This document shows, in pieces, positions 49,301 to 56,591 of a DNA stretch of 64,000 nucleotides (the first letter of the stretch is position 1; every line of letters begins with the position of its first letter). The stretch covers positions 1,488,001-1,552,000 of the forward strand of contig NZ_JAANOV010000001.1 of the NCBI RefSeq assembly GCF_011758745.1, in the 5' to 3' direction. The notes beneath the pieces were generated by a model. That model had not been told where the DNA came from and searched no databases. It saw nothing but the letters and a program-made list of their open reading frames with translations. Origin of the DNA: Amycolatopsis granulosa. Its GTDB lineage: Bacteria > Actinomycetota > Actinomycetes > Mycobacteriales > Pseudonocardiaceae. The position numbers and the translations under genes are program-made.

Positions 49301-49934
49301 CGATGGTGTGCACCTGGCCGAGCGGGTTCGGGCTCCAGTTCAGCCACTGGTCGGAGCGGGTCCAGTTCAGCGGCAGCCCGGCGTTGGCGGGATGCTGCCG
49401 GTCGGTGACATCGACCACGGCCTGCTGGACGGTGTCCGGGCCGGCGGCCGGCCGGGTGCCGATCAGCCCCGTGAACCAGTCCGATGTGGACTGTGCGCGG
49501 GCCGCGTCGTGGACGCCGACGAACCCGTTGCCCGCGGCGACGAACGCCTTGAGCGCGTCCTCCTGCGCGGCGCTGAGCGTCACCGAGTCGGCGGACAGGA
49601 ACACCACACCCCGGTAGCGGGCCAGGTTGGCGGGGGTGAACGCGGCGGGATCCGCCGACACGTCGGCCTGGAACCCGCCGGTGCGGCCGAGGTCCTGGAT
49701 CGCCGCGGCGGCCGTGTTCACCGGGTCGGCCTGCCGGTCGGACGGGCCGTGGAAGACCAGGACCCGCACCGGTTCCGGAGTCTGCGCGGCCGGTTGCGGT
49801 GCGGGCCCGGGTGCCGGAGCCGCGAGCGCGGGCGCCACGGGCACGGCGGTCAGCAGGACCAGTCCGCACAACTGGGCCAGTACCCGCCGGAGTCTCGAAG
49901 TTCTGGATCGGTTCGGTTCACGTCTGTGCCGCAT
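46371..49934 (-). CDS. Secreted ThuA - PQQ glucose-dehydrogenase-like - PKD - DUF1080 fusion
   Basis: 1187 residues with a Sec signal (to about residue 39). In order: a ThuA-like domain (~55-265: [30 protein letters not shown]), a PQQ-dependent sugar dehydrogenase beta-propeller (~300-750: [56 protein letters not shown]), a PKD domain (~765-850: [24 protein letters not shown]) and a C-terminal DUF1080/3-keto-disaccharide hydrolase lectin-like domain (~960-1187: [51 protein letters not shown]). Such fusions probably oxidise a glycoside and cleave the keto-glycoside outside the cell. First gene of the operon. Confidence 0.9.
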   Translation of the reverse strand: [1187 protein letters not shown]

Positions 49935-49992
49935 ACCATCCCTCGCCTGGAGTTCGGTGTTTCCTGGGCTCGCGGGGGTTCTCCCGCTCGGA

Positions 49993-50217
49993 TCAGATGA
50001 GCCTGCGCCGCGCGGCCCAGACCACGGCCTGGATCGGGGCGTGCACGGCCAGCCGGTCGCAGATCCGCCGGATCCGGCGCTGCACCGTGCGGTTGGACAG
50101 GTTGAGCCGCCGGGCGACCGCGTCGATCGGCAGGCCGTCGGCGAGCAGGGCGAGCACCGCGAGTTCCTCGGCCGCGAGATCGGGCGCTCTGAGGGGTTGG
50201 TCGAGCGTGGCGGTCAC
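49993..50217 (-). CDS. Stand-alone HTH protein, paralogue of the one at 42042
   Basis: 74 residues from a GTG. One HTH: LAAEELAVLALLADGLPIDAVARRLNLSNRTVQRRIRRICDRL, ending APIQAVVWAARRRLI. The last 30 residues are nearly the same as those of the protein at 42042-42236. It lies 58 bp upstream of the large ThuA/dehydrogenase gene in the same direction, so it may regulate the keto-sugar operon. The two paralogues bracket that operon. Confidence 0.75.
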   Translation of the reverse strand: MTATLDQPLRAPDLAAEELAVLALLADGLPIDAVARRLNLSNRTVQRRIRRICDRLAVHAPIQAVVWAARRRLI

Positions 50218-50600
50218 TTCCCGCCTGCCCTAAGGCCGGCCGGCAGCGTGATTCGGGATCGGATCAGCATTGATCTCTGCCCTCCCAGCAGCGGGCGATT
50301 GATGCTCTGGGGAAACTAACCACTTCTGCGCACGGTAGGAAGATGTTTGTCGCGAACTGGCCACTGGAACGCCGCGTGCAGGAAGAAGTGACTCCGTTCG
50401 GACCACAACGTTCGGCGGATGCCGCTGACTCACCCGGCGAGGGCCAGCTCCAGCCGGGCAAGCCGGCCGGGATCCGCGATCAGCCGGTAGCCGGTGATCC
50501 GCGGAAACGGTCACCTTCGTCGAACGGGCGCCGCGGCTCGTGGTGGGCGACAGGGAGGACCGGTAACCTGACGGCGAGCCCGGCGATCTGGGGGGAAGCC
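50218..50600. other. 383-bp gap without a convincing gene
   Basis: AT-richer stretch near 50260-50350 probably holds the promoter for the HTH and ThuA-fusion genes on the minus strand. No inverted repeat or RNA structure stood out. In-frame codons ahead of 50601 do not look coding. Confidence 0.55.
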
Positions 50601-51197
50601 ATGGGGGCGCGGCACTACTTGCGGAACGAGCGCCGCACCTTCGCCGCGATCGGACTCGCACTGCGCGGCCGGAAAGCGCTCGACGACGACGCCGTCGCGC
50701 TGCCGTACTCGGCCGCGCAGCGGTCGTTCCTGGTCGTGTTCGCGGTGGTGACGGTGGTCGAGGGGCTGCTGTTCGCGCTGGTGAGGTTCGGTCCGGCGGT
50801 GCACGTCGTGCTCGCCGTCCTCGAGGTGTACTCGCTGCTACTGGTGGTCGGCCTGCTGTGCTCGGCGACGGTGTACCCGCACTCCGCGTCCCCGCGCGAG
50901 GTGCGCGTGCGGCACGGCGCGCACCTCGACGTACCGGTCCCGGTGACGGCCATCGCCGCGGTCCGCGCCCGCAGCGAGGACCACTCCGGGAAGCGGGCAC
51001 TCACTCTCCAGGACGGCACGTTCACCGTGGCGCAGTCCTGGCAGACGAACGTCGTCCTCGAACTGCGGCACCCCGTCACCGTCACCCGCCCGCTCGGCCG
51101 CACCGGCGAGGCCCGGGTGATCAAGTTCTACGCCACCGATCCGCGGGCCGCCGTGGCCGCGATCGAGGAGGTCGCGCAGCGCCGGCGGGCGCGGTGA
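50601..51197 (+). CDS. Two-helix membrane protein of unknown function
   Basis: 198 residues from the ATG at 50601 after GGGGGGAAGCC. Two adjacent membrane helices (FLVVFAVVTVVEGLLFALV, VVLAVLEVYSLLLVVGLLC) are followed by a soluble beta-rich domain of about 100 residues (VRVRHGAHLDVPVPVTAI and onward, ending AVAAIEEVAQRRRAR). No recognised family; it resembles actinobacterial membrane proteins that carry a PH-like domain. Single gene. Confidence 0.7.
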   Translation: MGARHYLRNERRTFAAIGLALRGRKALDDDAVALPYSAAQRSFLVVFAVVTVVEGLLFALVRFGPAVHVVLAVLEVYSLLLVVGLLCSATVYPHSASPREVRVRHGAHLDVPVPVTAIAAVRARSEDHSGKRALTLQDGTFTVAQSWQTNVVLELRHPVTVTRPLGRTGEARVIKFYATDPRAAVAAIEEVAQRRRAR

Positions 51198-51226
51198 GCG
51201 ATCCCCGCCGGCGCCTTCCGGGTCCG

Positions 51227-51469
51227 CTACGCCTGGGTCACCTTCGGTTCGCGGGCCCGGTACCCGTCCGGCCCGCTGTGCGAGCGCGTGAACGGCAGAC
51301 GTCCGCCCACCTTCTCGCCGACCTTGGCGCGGACGAACCCGGCCGCGCCCTGGACGGCCGGGTGGTCGGCGACCGCGCGGTAGGTCCGCACGATCTGCTC
51401 GTACCGCGCACGACCGGCCCGAGCGCCGAGCACGTACCCGACGCCCGCGCCGAGCAGGAAAGTCTTCAT
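51227..51469 (-). CDS. Small YtxH-like membrane-anchored protein
   Basis: 80 residues, ATG read from 51469 after AGGAGG. The N-terminus MKTFLLGAGVGYVLGARAGRARYEQI is the glycine-rich single helix of the YtxH/DUF3618-like proteins common in actinobacteria. The remainder is polar. Function unknown; stress or envelope role often suggested. Convergent with the membrane protein gene at 50601. Confidence 0.75.
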   Translation of the reverse strand: MKTFLLGAGVGYVLGARAGRARYEQIVRTYRAVADHPAVQGAAGFVRAKVGEKVGGRLPFTRSHSGPDGYRAREPKVTQA

Positions 51470-51611
51470 GCGCGCCTCCTGGTGTCTCCGCCTCGATCAC
51501 CATTGTCCCCCAATCCCCGGACCGGTGCCGGGGGGTGCTTGCAGAGCGCGATCGCCGATGAGCTAAAGTTCTGTCCCGTCAGCCCGGAGCGATCCGGGCG
51601 CGGCAGAGCAT

Positions 51612-51686
<75 letters not shown>

Positions 51687-51692
51687 GCACAA

Positions 51693-51722
51693 ACAGGGCC
51701 TCGGAGATCATCCGGGGCCTGT
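51693..51722 (+). terminator. Stem-loop supplied by the element after tRNA-Asn
   Basis: ACAGGGCCTCGG (51693-51704) pairs with CCGGGGCCTGT (51712-51722) with one bulge and one wobble pair; gtgttg follows. It lies between the tRNA and the convergent integrase and may end both transcripts. Confidence 0.5.
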
Positions 51723-51741
51723 GTTGCATCCAGGGGTGACA

Positions 51742-52902
51742 TCAGTTCCCCGAGGCCAGCTGGTTCATCCGCTCGGCCATCTGCCGCTTCGCCTGGTCCA
51801 GCACGTGACCGTAGATGTTGGCTGTGGTCGTGATCGAGGCGTGGCCCAGCTGCTCCATCACCTCGCGGATGGTGGCCCCGTCTTCGAGGAGAAGCGTCGC
51901 GCCAGTGTGTCTTAGGTCATGCACTCGGCTGCGATCGATGCTCGCTCTCCGTAGCACCCGGTCGAGCATGGTGTTGACGTTCCGCGGCTCGACCACCCTC
52001 CCCGTTCGGGTGATGAACACGAGGTCGTCCGGCTGCCCCGGTGCCGGGTTGAGGGGCTCGGTCAGCCGCTCGGCGGTGTCCCGGCGGTGCGTCTTGAGGG
52101 CCGCGAGGCAGACGGGCGGCAGGTAGAGCACGCGCCGGGACTTCTTGGTCTTGGGCTCCCCGAACATCAACTGGCCGCGCACCCGCTGGACCGTCCGCCG
52201 GACGTGGAACTCCCCCGTCGTCAGGTTGATGTCCGACCAGGCCAGCCCCAGAACTTCGCCTTTCCGGAGTCCGGTGGTGATCAGCACGAGCCACAGCGCC
52301 TGCAACCAGTGCTCCGAGGCGTGCCGGATGAACCGCCGCGCGTCGGCCGCCGACACGGGCTCGACCTCGAAGTGATCCCGCGACGGCGCCTTGACCAGGG
52401 TGGTCACGTTGCGTCCGATCAGCTCTTCCCGCACGGCGTTGTTAAGCGCACTCCGCAACACCTCGAACACGTTCTGCACGTAGCGCGCAGACAGCGTCCG
52501 GCCGTGGATCGTCTCCATCTTCCGGAGCTTCGCGAGCATCTTCCGGACATCGGCCGGCGTCAGAGCGTTCAGCTTCCGCGACCCGAGCAGCGGCTTGAGG
52601 TACCGCCGGACGACGACCTCGTACCCCGAGTAGGTCGACGCCCCACGCTCGACCCGCACGATTTCGTCCAGCCAGTAGTCGAGGTAGTCCCCCAGCTTCA
52701 TGGACGAGGAGATCGACGGCACGCCCTTGCGGTTGTTGTCGAGCAGCTCGATGCGCTTGTTGTTCACCTCCTCCCAGGTCTTGCCGTAGACGTACTTCCG
52801 CTGCCGGGTTCCGTGCACCGTGAGCACGTAGACCGCCGCCTGGTAGCGCCCGTCCTTGCGCTGCACGATGGTGCCCATCCCGTTCGCCGCGCGCTTCGCC
52901 AT
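51742..52902 (-). CDS. int: Site-specific tyrosine recombinase (AICE integrase)
   Basis: 386 residues from the ATG that overlaps the xis stop (TGATG). N-terminal AP2-like arm-binding region (GTIVQRKDGRYQAAVYVLT), SAM-like core-binding domain (~70-170: SMKLGDYLDYWLDEIVRVER), catalytic domain with Arg213 (TTGLRKGEVLGL), His328-x-x-Arg331 (HDLRHTGATLLLEDGA), His354 and Tyr364 (LGHASITTTANIYGH). It recombines attP with the tRNA-Asn attB. Its 3' end is 56 bp from attL, the usual pSAM2-type arrangement. Confidence 0.95.
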   Translation of the reverse strand: MAKRAANGMGTIVQRKDGRYQAAVYVLTVHGTRQRKYVYGKTWEEVNNKRIELLDNNRKGVPSISSSMKLGDYLDYWLDEIVRVERGASTYSGYEVVVRRYLKPLLGSRKLNALTPADVRKMLAKLRKMETIHGRTLSARYVQNVFEVLRSALNNAVREELIGRNVTTLVKAPSRDHFEVEPVSAADARRFIRHASEHWLQALWLVLITTGLRKGEVLGLAWSDINLTTGEFHVRRTVQRVRGQLMFGEPKTKKSRRVLYLPPVCLAALKTHRRDTAERLTEPLNPAPGQPDDLVFITRTGRVVEPRNVNTMLDRVLRRASIDRSRVHDLRHTGATLLLEDGATIREVMEQLGHASITTTANIYGHVLDQAKRQMAERMNQLASGN

Positions 52903-53081
52903 CACGCCGCCTGTGCCGTCAAGGATCGGACGTACTCCTCGATCGCGTCCCGGGGAATCCGGCGCGAGCCGAACACCTTGACGGACCGCAACTGTCCTAA
53001 CCGGATCAAGTCGTAGACCCGCGTCCGGCCGATGCCGAGCAGGTGCGCGGCTTCGTCGACGCGGAGCAGGATCGGTTCCAT
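52902..53081 (-). CDS. xis: Excisionase (MerR/excisionase-type HTH)
   Basis: 59 residues, ATG read from 53081 after AAGGGAGAAGC. The winged HTH LRVDEAAHLLGIGRTRVYDLIRLGQLRSVKVFGSRRIPRDAIEEYV is that of helix-turn-helix excisionases. It bends DNA at att sites and directs integrase to excision. Translational overlap with int keeps the two in balance, and it is 11 bp downstream of the replication gene. Confidence 0.92.
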   Translation of the reverse strand: MEPILLRVDEAAHLLGIGRTRVYDLIRLGQLRSVKVFGSRRIPRDAIEEYVRSLTAQAA

Positions 53082-53092
53082 TGCTTCTCCCT

Positions 53093-54580
53093 TCAGTGGC
53101 TTTCGATCTCTTCTCGCGCAACATGTTTGCGCTCCCGCGCCTTGGCCGCGGCCGTGTTCGCCAAGGCGGCGTCGCCGATGGTCAACCACCCGACGCCATC
53201 GAAGATCCAGTTGAGAGTGACCGCCGACTGTTCGCCGTCTTCATCCGCATCGACCGGTAGTGCTTCTTCGGGGTGTTCGCCGCGCTGGAATGCCTTACGG
53301 ACAGCCCTCAGCGCTGTGAGGGTGGTGGAGTAACGGCGGCTCTTGGTGGAGAAGTGCCCGCCGAAGCCGAGCATGTGCGCCCACTTCTGGAGCTTGCCCC
53401 AGCCTTCAGCCCAGTCGGTGCGTTGTTGTGTGCTGGTGTAGTAGAAGGGCCGCTGTCCGAGTCGCCAGCAGGCGACGAGCTGCCGTGATTGGTGGTTGTC
53501 GCGGTCCGCGTGCATGTTCGCGTCGAGCTGTGTCAGGCGTCGGGAGACGTGCCCGGCCTCTTCAGTGGCTTTGGTGGCGTATTTGGCGAGGTAGGCCGCC
53601 ACTGCCGTAGTCGTCAGCGCCCCGCGGTCGTCCTGGTCGCTCACGTTGAGGTGGACGGGGCGAATGTCGCGCTGCTTGCCCCAGGTCAAAGTCCAGCCAG
53701 TGCGTTGCCGGGGGTGGGGTGCCGTGGTGAAGCGCGTGACGGTCGCAGCGGTGTCGATGAGGCTGCTCAGCAGCTCCGGCGTGATACTCGGGTCCGGCGT
53801 CACGATGGTATCCGGATCAGCCGGGTTGAGCCCGTCGAGCCTGATCAGGGCGTGGAAGTGCACAACGCCGCGCCGCTGGTACTCGGCCACTTTGACGTAG
53901 GAGAGCCGGACCTTGACGCCCCGGTCCTTGGCGGCGGTTTTGAGGTAGCGGCTCAGGGTGATCGTGGTGCGCCGCCACAACTCCCCGGCGTGGAAGTTCC
54001 AGACCGCCTGGGCTTCGTAGTCGTAGCAGTCCCGGCAGATCGGCTCCCCCACGCACGAGTCGTCCTCGCCATGCCGGACCCGGCACTCAGTCGAGCGACC
54101 ATGCGGGCAGAGCGGGGCGTACCGCCGGGGTCGACAGGGCTTGACCTGCCCGTTGCTGACCACGCGAGTGTGCACGGCCCCGAAGGCCGGCGCGGTGAGC
54201 GTGACGAAGAAACACGGGTGCTCGGTGACGCTCTCCGGCACGCCCTTGCCGCCGACGAGCCCGGCCTTCACGAGTTGGTAGGTGTCGGCCCGGTAGGTCT
54301 CGGCGCAGGCGGGACAGACCGAGGCGCGGCGGTTCTTGCAGGCGACGTAGAGCAGGCCGTCGGGCATGTCGTCGGTGACCCGTTCGACCTCACCGCCGCC
54401 CCAGTCGGCTTCGACTCGGAGGCGTACTGGTCGGGAGCAGGGGGCCGCGGGCATGACGTGGGCGAGCCACCAGCGGTAGTCGGGGCTGGTCGCGCGGCGG
54501 AGGATGTCCGGCTCGGCGACGGCTCCCAGCCCCACCACGGTCTTGGTGGTGGGGCTGAGGGTCATGGTCGAGACGGTCAA
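53093..54580 (-). CDS. repSA: RepSA-like rolling-circle replication initiator
   Basis: 495 residues from a TTG read from 54580 (an ATG 15 bp later is possible). N-terminal zinc-binding cysteines (SVCPACAETYR at ~88-97, CPHGRSTEC, ICRDCYDYEA). The metal-binding HUH motif is HFH at 241-243 (GVVHFHALIRLDG), and AYLAKYATKATE (329-340) carries the candidate nicking Tyr334. It nicks the element's double-strand origin after excision to start rolling-circle replication. Its product should also drive xis and int expression, which lie directly downstream. Confidence 0.92.
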   Translation of the reverse strand: MTVSTMTLSPTTKTVVGLGAVAEPDILRRATSPDYRWWLAHVMPAAPCSRPVRLRVEADWGGGEVERVTDDMPDGLLYVACKNRRASVCPACAETYRADTYQLVKAGLVGGKGVPESVTEHPCFFVTLTAPAFGAVHTRVVSNGQVKPCRPRRYAPLCPHGRSTECRVRHGEDDSCVGEPICRDCYDYEAQAVWNFHAGELWRRTTITLSRYLKTAAKDRGVKVRLSYVKVAEYQRRGVVHFHALIRLDGLNPADPDTIVTPDPSITPELLSSLIDTAATVTRFTTAPHPRQRTGWTLTWGKQRDIRPVHLNVSDQDDRGALTTTAVAAYLAKYATKATEEAGHVSRRLTQLDANMHADRDNHQSRQLVACWRLGQRPFYYTSTQQRTDWAEGWGKLQKWAHMLGFGGHFSTKSRRYSTTLTALRAVRKAFQRGEHPEEALPVDADEDGEQSAVTLNWIFDGVGWLTIGDAALANTAAAKARERKHVAREEIESH

Positions 54581-54592
54581 GGGTGCTCCGGG

Positions 54593-54844
54593 TCAGGCGA
54601 ACAGATGCGCGTAGGTCTCCACGTCCCGGGTGGTGGCCCAGCGCCAGCCCTCCAGGAGTTCGCCGGTTGGCGAGTAGGCGGGCAGCAGCGCGTAAGGGTC
54701 GAACGCGGAAATCGGCAAGGCGACGAAGCCGCCGATTTCGGGGGCGTGGGCCAGGCGGGCGACGTCGACGGCGTTGTTGTCGCCGGTGACGAAGACCCAT
54801 AGCTGCTCGGGGGTGAGGGCCATGGGTTTGGTTGCGGTCAGCAT
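54593..54844 (-). CDS. Small AICE protein of unknown function
   Basis: 83 residues (MLTATKPMALTPEQLWVFVTGDNN and onward). No recognised domain; acidic and partly hydrophobic with an ALPAYSPTGELLEGW-like segment. It lies between the TraB-type and Rep genes in the same direction. Proteins of this size and place recur in pSAM2-type elements, where some are called Spd-like, but homology is not demonstrated here. Confidence 0.65.
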   Translation of the reverse strand: MLTATKPMALTPEQLWVFVTGDNNAVDVARLAHAPEIGGFVALPISAFDPYALLPAYSPTGELLEGWRWATTRDVETYAHLFA

Positions 54845-54883
54845 GAGGGCAGTCCTCTCCTGCGAGTCGAATTGCGAATGGGA

Positions 54884-55690
54884 TTAAGCGGTCTTGCGAG
54901 TGCGGAGTTGGCGCGCGTATTCGACGAGGGAATGGATGTGCTCGTCGGTGAGATAGGCGGTCTTCATCCGCCGTGGGGTGCCACCTTCGGCGAGCAGCAG
55001 GGCGACGCCGCGTTCCTCCGGCGCGATGTTGGAGGCGTCGAATCCCTGCGCGGCCCAGCCCCGGCCGAGAATGATGTCCGAGCTGGAATCAGTAGTGCAG
55101 CGATAAGCCATGCGATACCCGAACAGGTCCCGCAGCGAAGTGGGGATGATGTCGGCCGAGGGCCGTTGAGTGGCAGCGACGACGATGATCCCGGCAGCCC
55201 GGCCCCGGGCCACGAGGTCGCGCAGCAGGCGGACGAACTGTTCTTGCTGGTCCTTGGTGCCCATCGTGGCCGAGAACAGGGCCAGTTCATCGATCACAAG
55301 CATGATCACGTCGAACGGGTCGTGACGATCGATCTTGCGCCGCCGCACCCGGTCCAGCTCGACATACCGGCGGTCCATCTCCGCCTGCAACCGCTCCAGC
55401 GCGGTCAGAGCGCGTTCGATATCGGGGCCGACGAACAGGTCGGCCACCTCGCGCCACAGGCCCAACTCGACCTGCTTGCCGTCGAACAGCCACAACGACA
55501 GGTCCGGGCACAGTGCCCCATGAGCAACGATGTTGTTCAGCCCGACCGACTTTCCGGCACCGGGCTCACCAGCGAGCAGAATGTTGCGCCAGATCAGCTC
55601 GATGTCGACGCCGTAGCCGTCTTCGTAGATACCGAGGTGGACAGGGTCATAGATCGAAAGCCCAGCCACCGGAATCGTGTTCTTCCGCAT
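54884..55690 (-). CDS. traB: FtsK/SpoIIIE-type DNA translocase (TraB-like transfer ATPase)
   Basis: 268 residues. Walker A GEPGAGKS at 41-48, Walker B VIMLVIDELALF with Asp134-Glu135, then an arginine-rich sensor stretch (VARGRAAGIIVVAATQRPS), as in FtsK_SpoIIIE. It lacks the N-terminal membrane part and the C-terminal gamma-type winged helix is very short (TPRRMKTAYLTDEHIHSLVEYARQL). In AICEs one such protein moves double-stranded DNA between hyphal cells at clt sites. The membrane anchor seems to be the separate gene upstream. Confidence 0.9.
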   Translation of the reverse strand: MRKNTIPVAGLSIYDPVHLGIYEDGYGVDIELIWRNILLAGEPGAGKSVGLNNIVAHGALCPDLSLWLFDGKQVELGLWREVADLFVGPDIERALTALERLQAEMDRRYVELDRVRRRKIDRHDPFDVIMLVIDELALFSATMGTKDQQEQFVRLLRDLVARGRAAGIIVVAATQRPSADIIPTSLRDLFGYRMAYRCTTDSSSDIILGRGWAAQGFDASNIAPEERGVALLLAEGGTPRRMKTAYLTDEHIHSLVEYARQLRTRKTA

Positions 55691-55699
55691 GACCAGCCC

Positions 55700-56425
55700 T
55701 CAGTCGATGTAGTCGGACAGGTCGTCAGCGACCACCGCAGCCGGCCGCGGCGCGGGCTTGTCCTGCACCGGCAGCGACGTGACCGTGGCGGCCGCGATGG
55801 GCTCGGTCCCCTCACCACGGGTCTTGCGAACAAGAGACGCCACCTTCGCCAGGGGCGAGTCGATCGGCGTCGAGCGGTCCAGCGGGTCACGACGGATGAC
55901 CTCGACCGCGAACAGAGTGGACAGCTTGCGCACCCGGTGCACCCGCGCGTCACGGGCGTAGCAGGCAGGCGCGATGTACTCGAGGACCGCTTCCAGGTCC
56001 CCGGCGGAGGAGCCCGCGCGGCTCCACAGCCAGATGCGCTCCCCGGTCTTCGTCGGCCGCGCCCACAGCATGAACGGCAGCGCGCCGTCCAGGTTCATCG
56101 TCCGAGCGCGCGCCTGCCGCAGGCAGGTCCGCAGCCGATGCCGGTCGACCAGGCACCAGAACCGGGAGGACACGAACCAGCGGGTCTGCGGCACCAGCAC
56201 CACAACGACCACGGTCCCGGTGAAGATCAGCCAGGCGTAACCCTCGCCGACCTGGTGGTACAGCCACGCCATGCTCACGAGGAACACGGCGGTCAGAAAG
56301 ATCTCCGCGCGCCAGCGCAGCAGCACGCCCAGGCCGACCACGAACCAGTGCCGCTTCGGGGCGTGCCAGAACTCCATGACATCGATGCGGCGCGCGCCAC
56401 GCGCCCGGCGGATAGACTTCGCCAC
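55700..56425 (-). CDS. Membrane partner of the TraB-like ATPase
   Basis: 241 residues from the GTG read from 56425 after GGAGGA; an ATG 48 bp later is an alternative. Two membrane helices near residues 35-75 (EIFLTAVFLVSMAWLY, YAWLIFTGTVVVVVLVPQ), a basic cytoplasmic segment (RFWCLVDRHRLRTCLRQARARTM), and a C-terminal domain that ends in an acidic DDLSDYID. It precedes the ATPase by 9 bp. In many AICEs these two parts are one polypeptide, so this looks like a naturally split TraB. Confidence 0.75.
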   Translation of the reverse strand: MAKSIRRARGARRIDVMEFWHAPKRHWFVVGLGVLLRWRAEIFLTAVFLVSMAWLYHQVGEGYAWLIFTGTVVVVVLVPQTRWFVSSRFWCLVDRHRLRTCLRQARARTMNLDGALPFMLWARPTKTGERIWLWSRAGSSAGDLEAVLEYIAPACYARDARVHRVRKLSTLFAVEVIRRDPLDRSTPIDSPLAKVASLVRKTRGEGTEPIAAATVTSLPVQDKPAPRPAAVVADDLSDYID

Positions 56426-56449
56426 GACTCCTCCAAGGTGGAGACGAAA

Positions 56450-56501
56450 GAGGCACGGGTCCGGACAGGAACCGCCAAGAACCAGGCCGGTCCCGTGCTT
56501 C
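56450..56501 (-). terminator. Imperfect stem-loop upstream of the transfer genes
   Basis: GAGGCACGGGTCCGG-type arm (56450-56464) and its near complement (56487-56501, CCGGTCCCGTGCTT) with two mismatches. It lies in the 166-bp gap between the SCO3933-type gene and the transfer operon. It could be a terminator or a single-strand origin-like hairpin. Confidence 0.4.
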
Positions 56502-56591
56502 TCTTCGAGGGAATGACTAGCGGCCGGCGGTGTTCCGCTCAGCCAGATTCCGGCTGTTGTGCCGGGTGAGCACTTCAGACGTTCGTCACGG

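Noticed and set aside
46284-50000. A 1238-codon open frame on the + strand
   Set aside because: It is the antisense shadow of the ThuA/dehydrogenase fusion gene; composition is Arg/Val/Gly-rich and no domain is recognisable.
54872-56569. A 565-codon + strand open frame across the AICE transfer genes
   Set aside because: Opposite strand of the TraB-like ATPase and membrane partner, both of which have clear motifs; the + frame is low-complexity.
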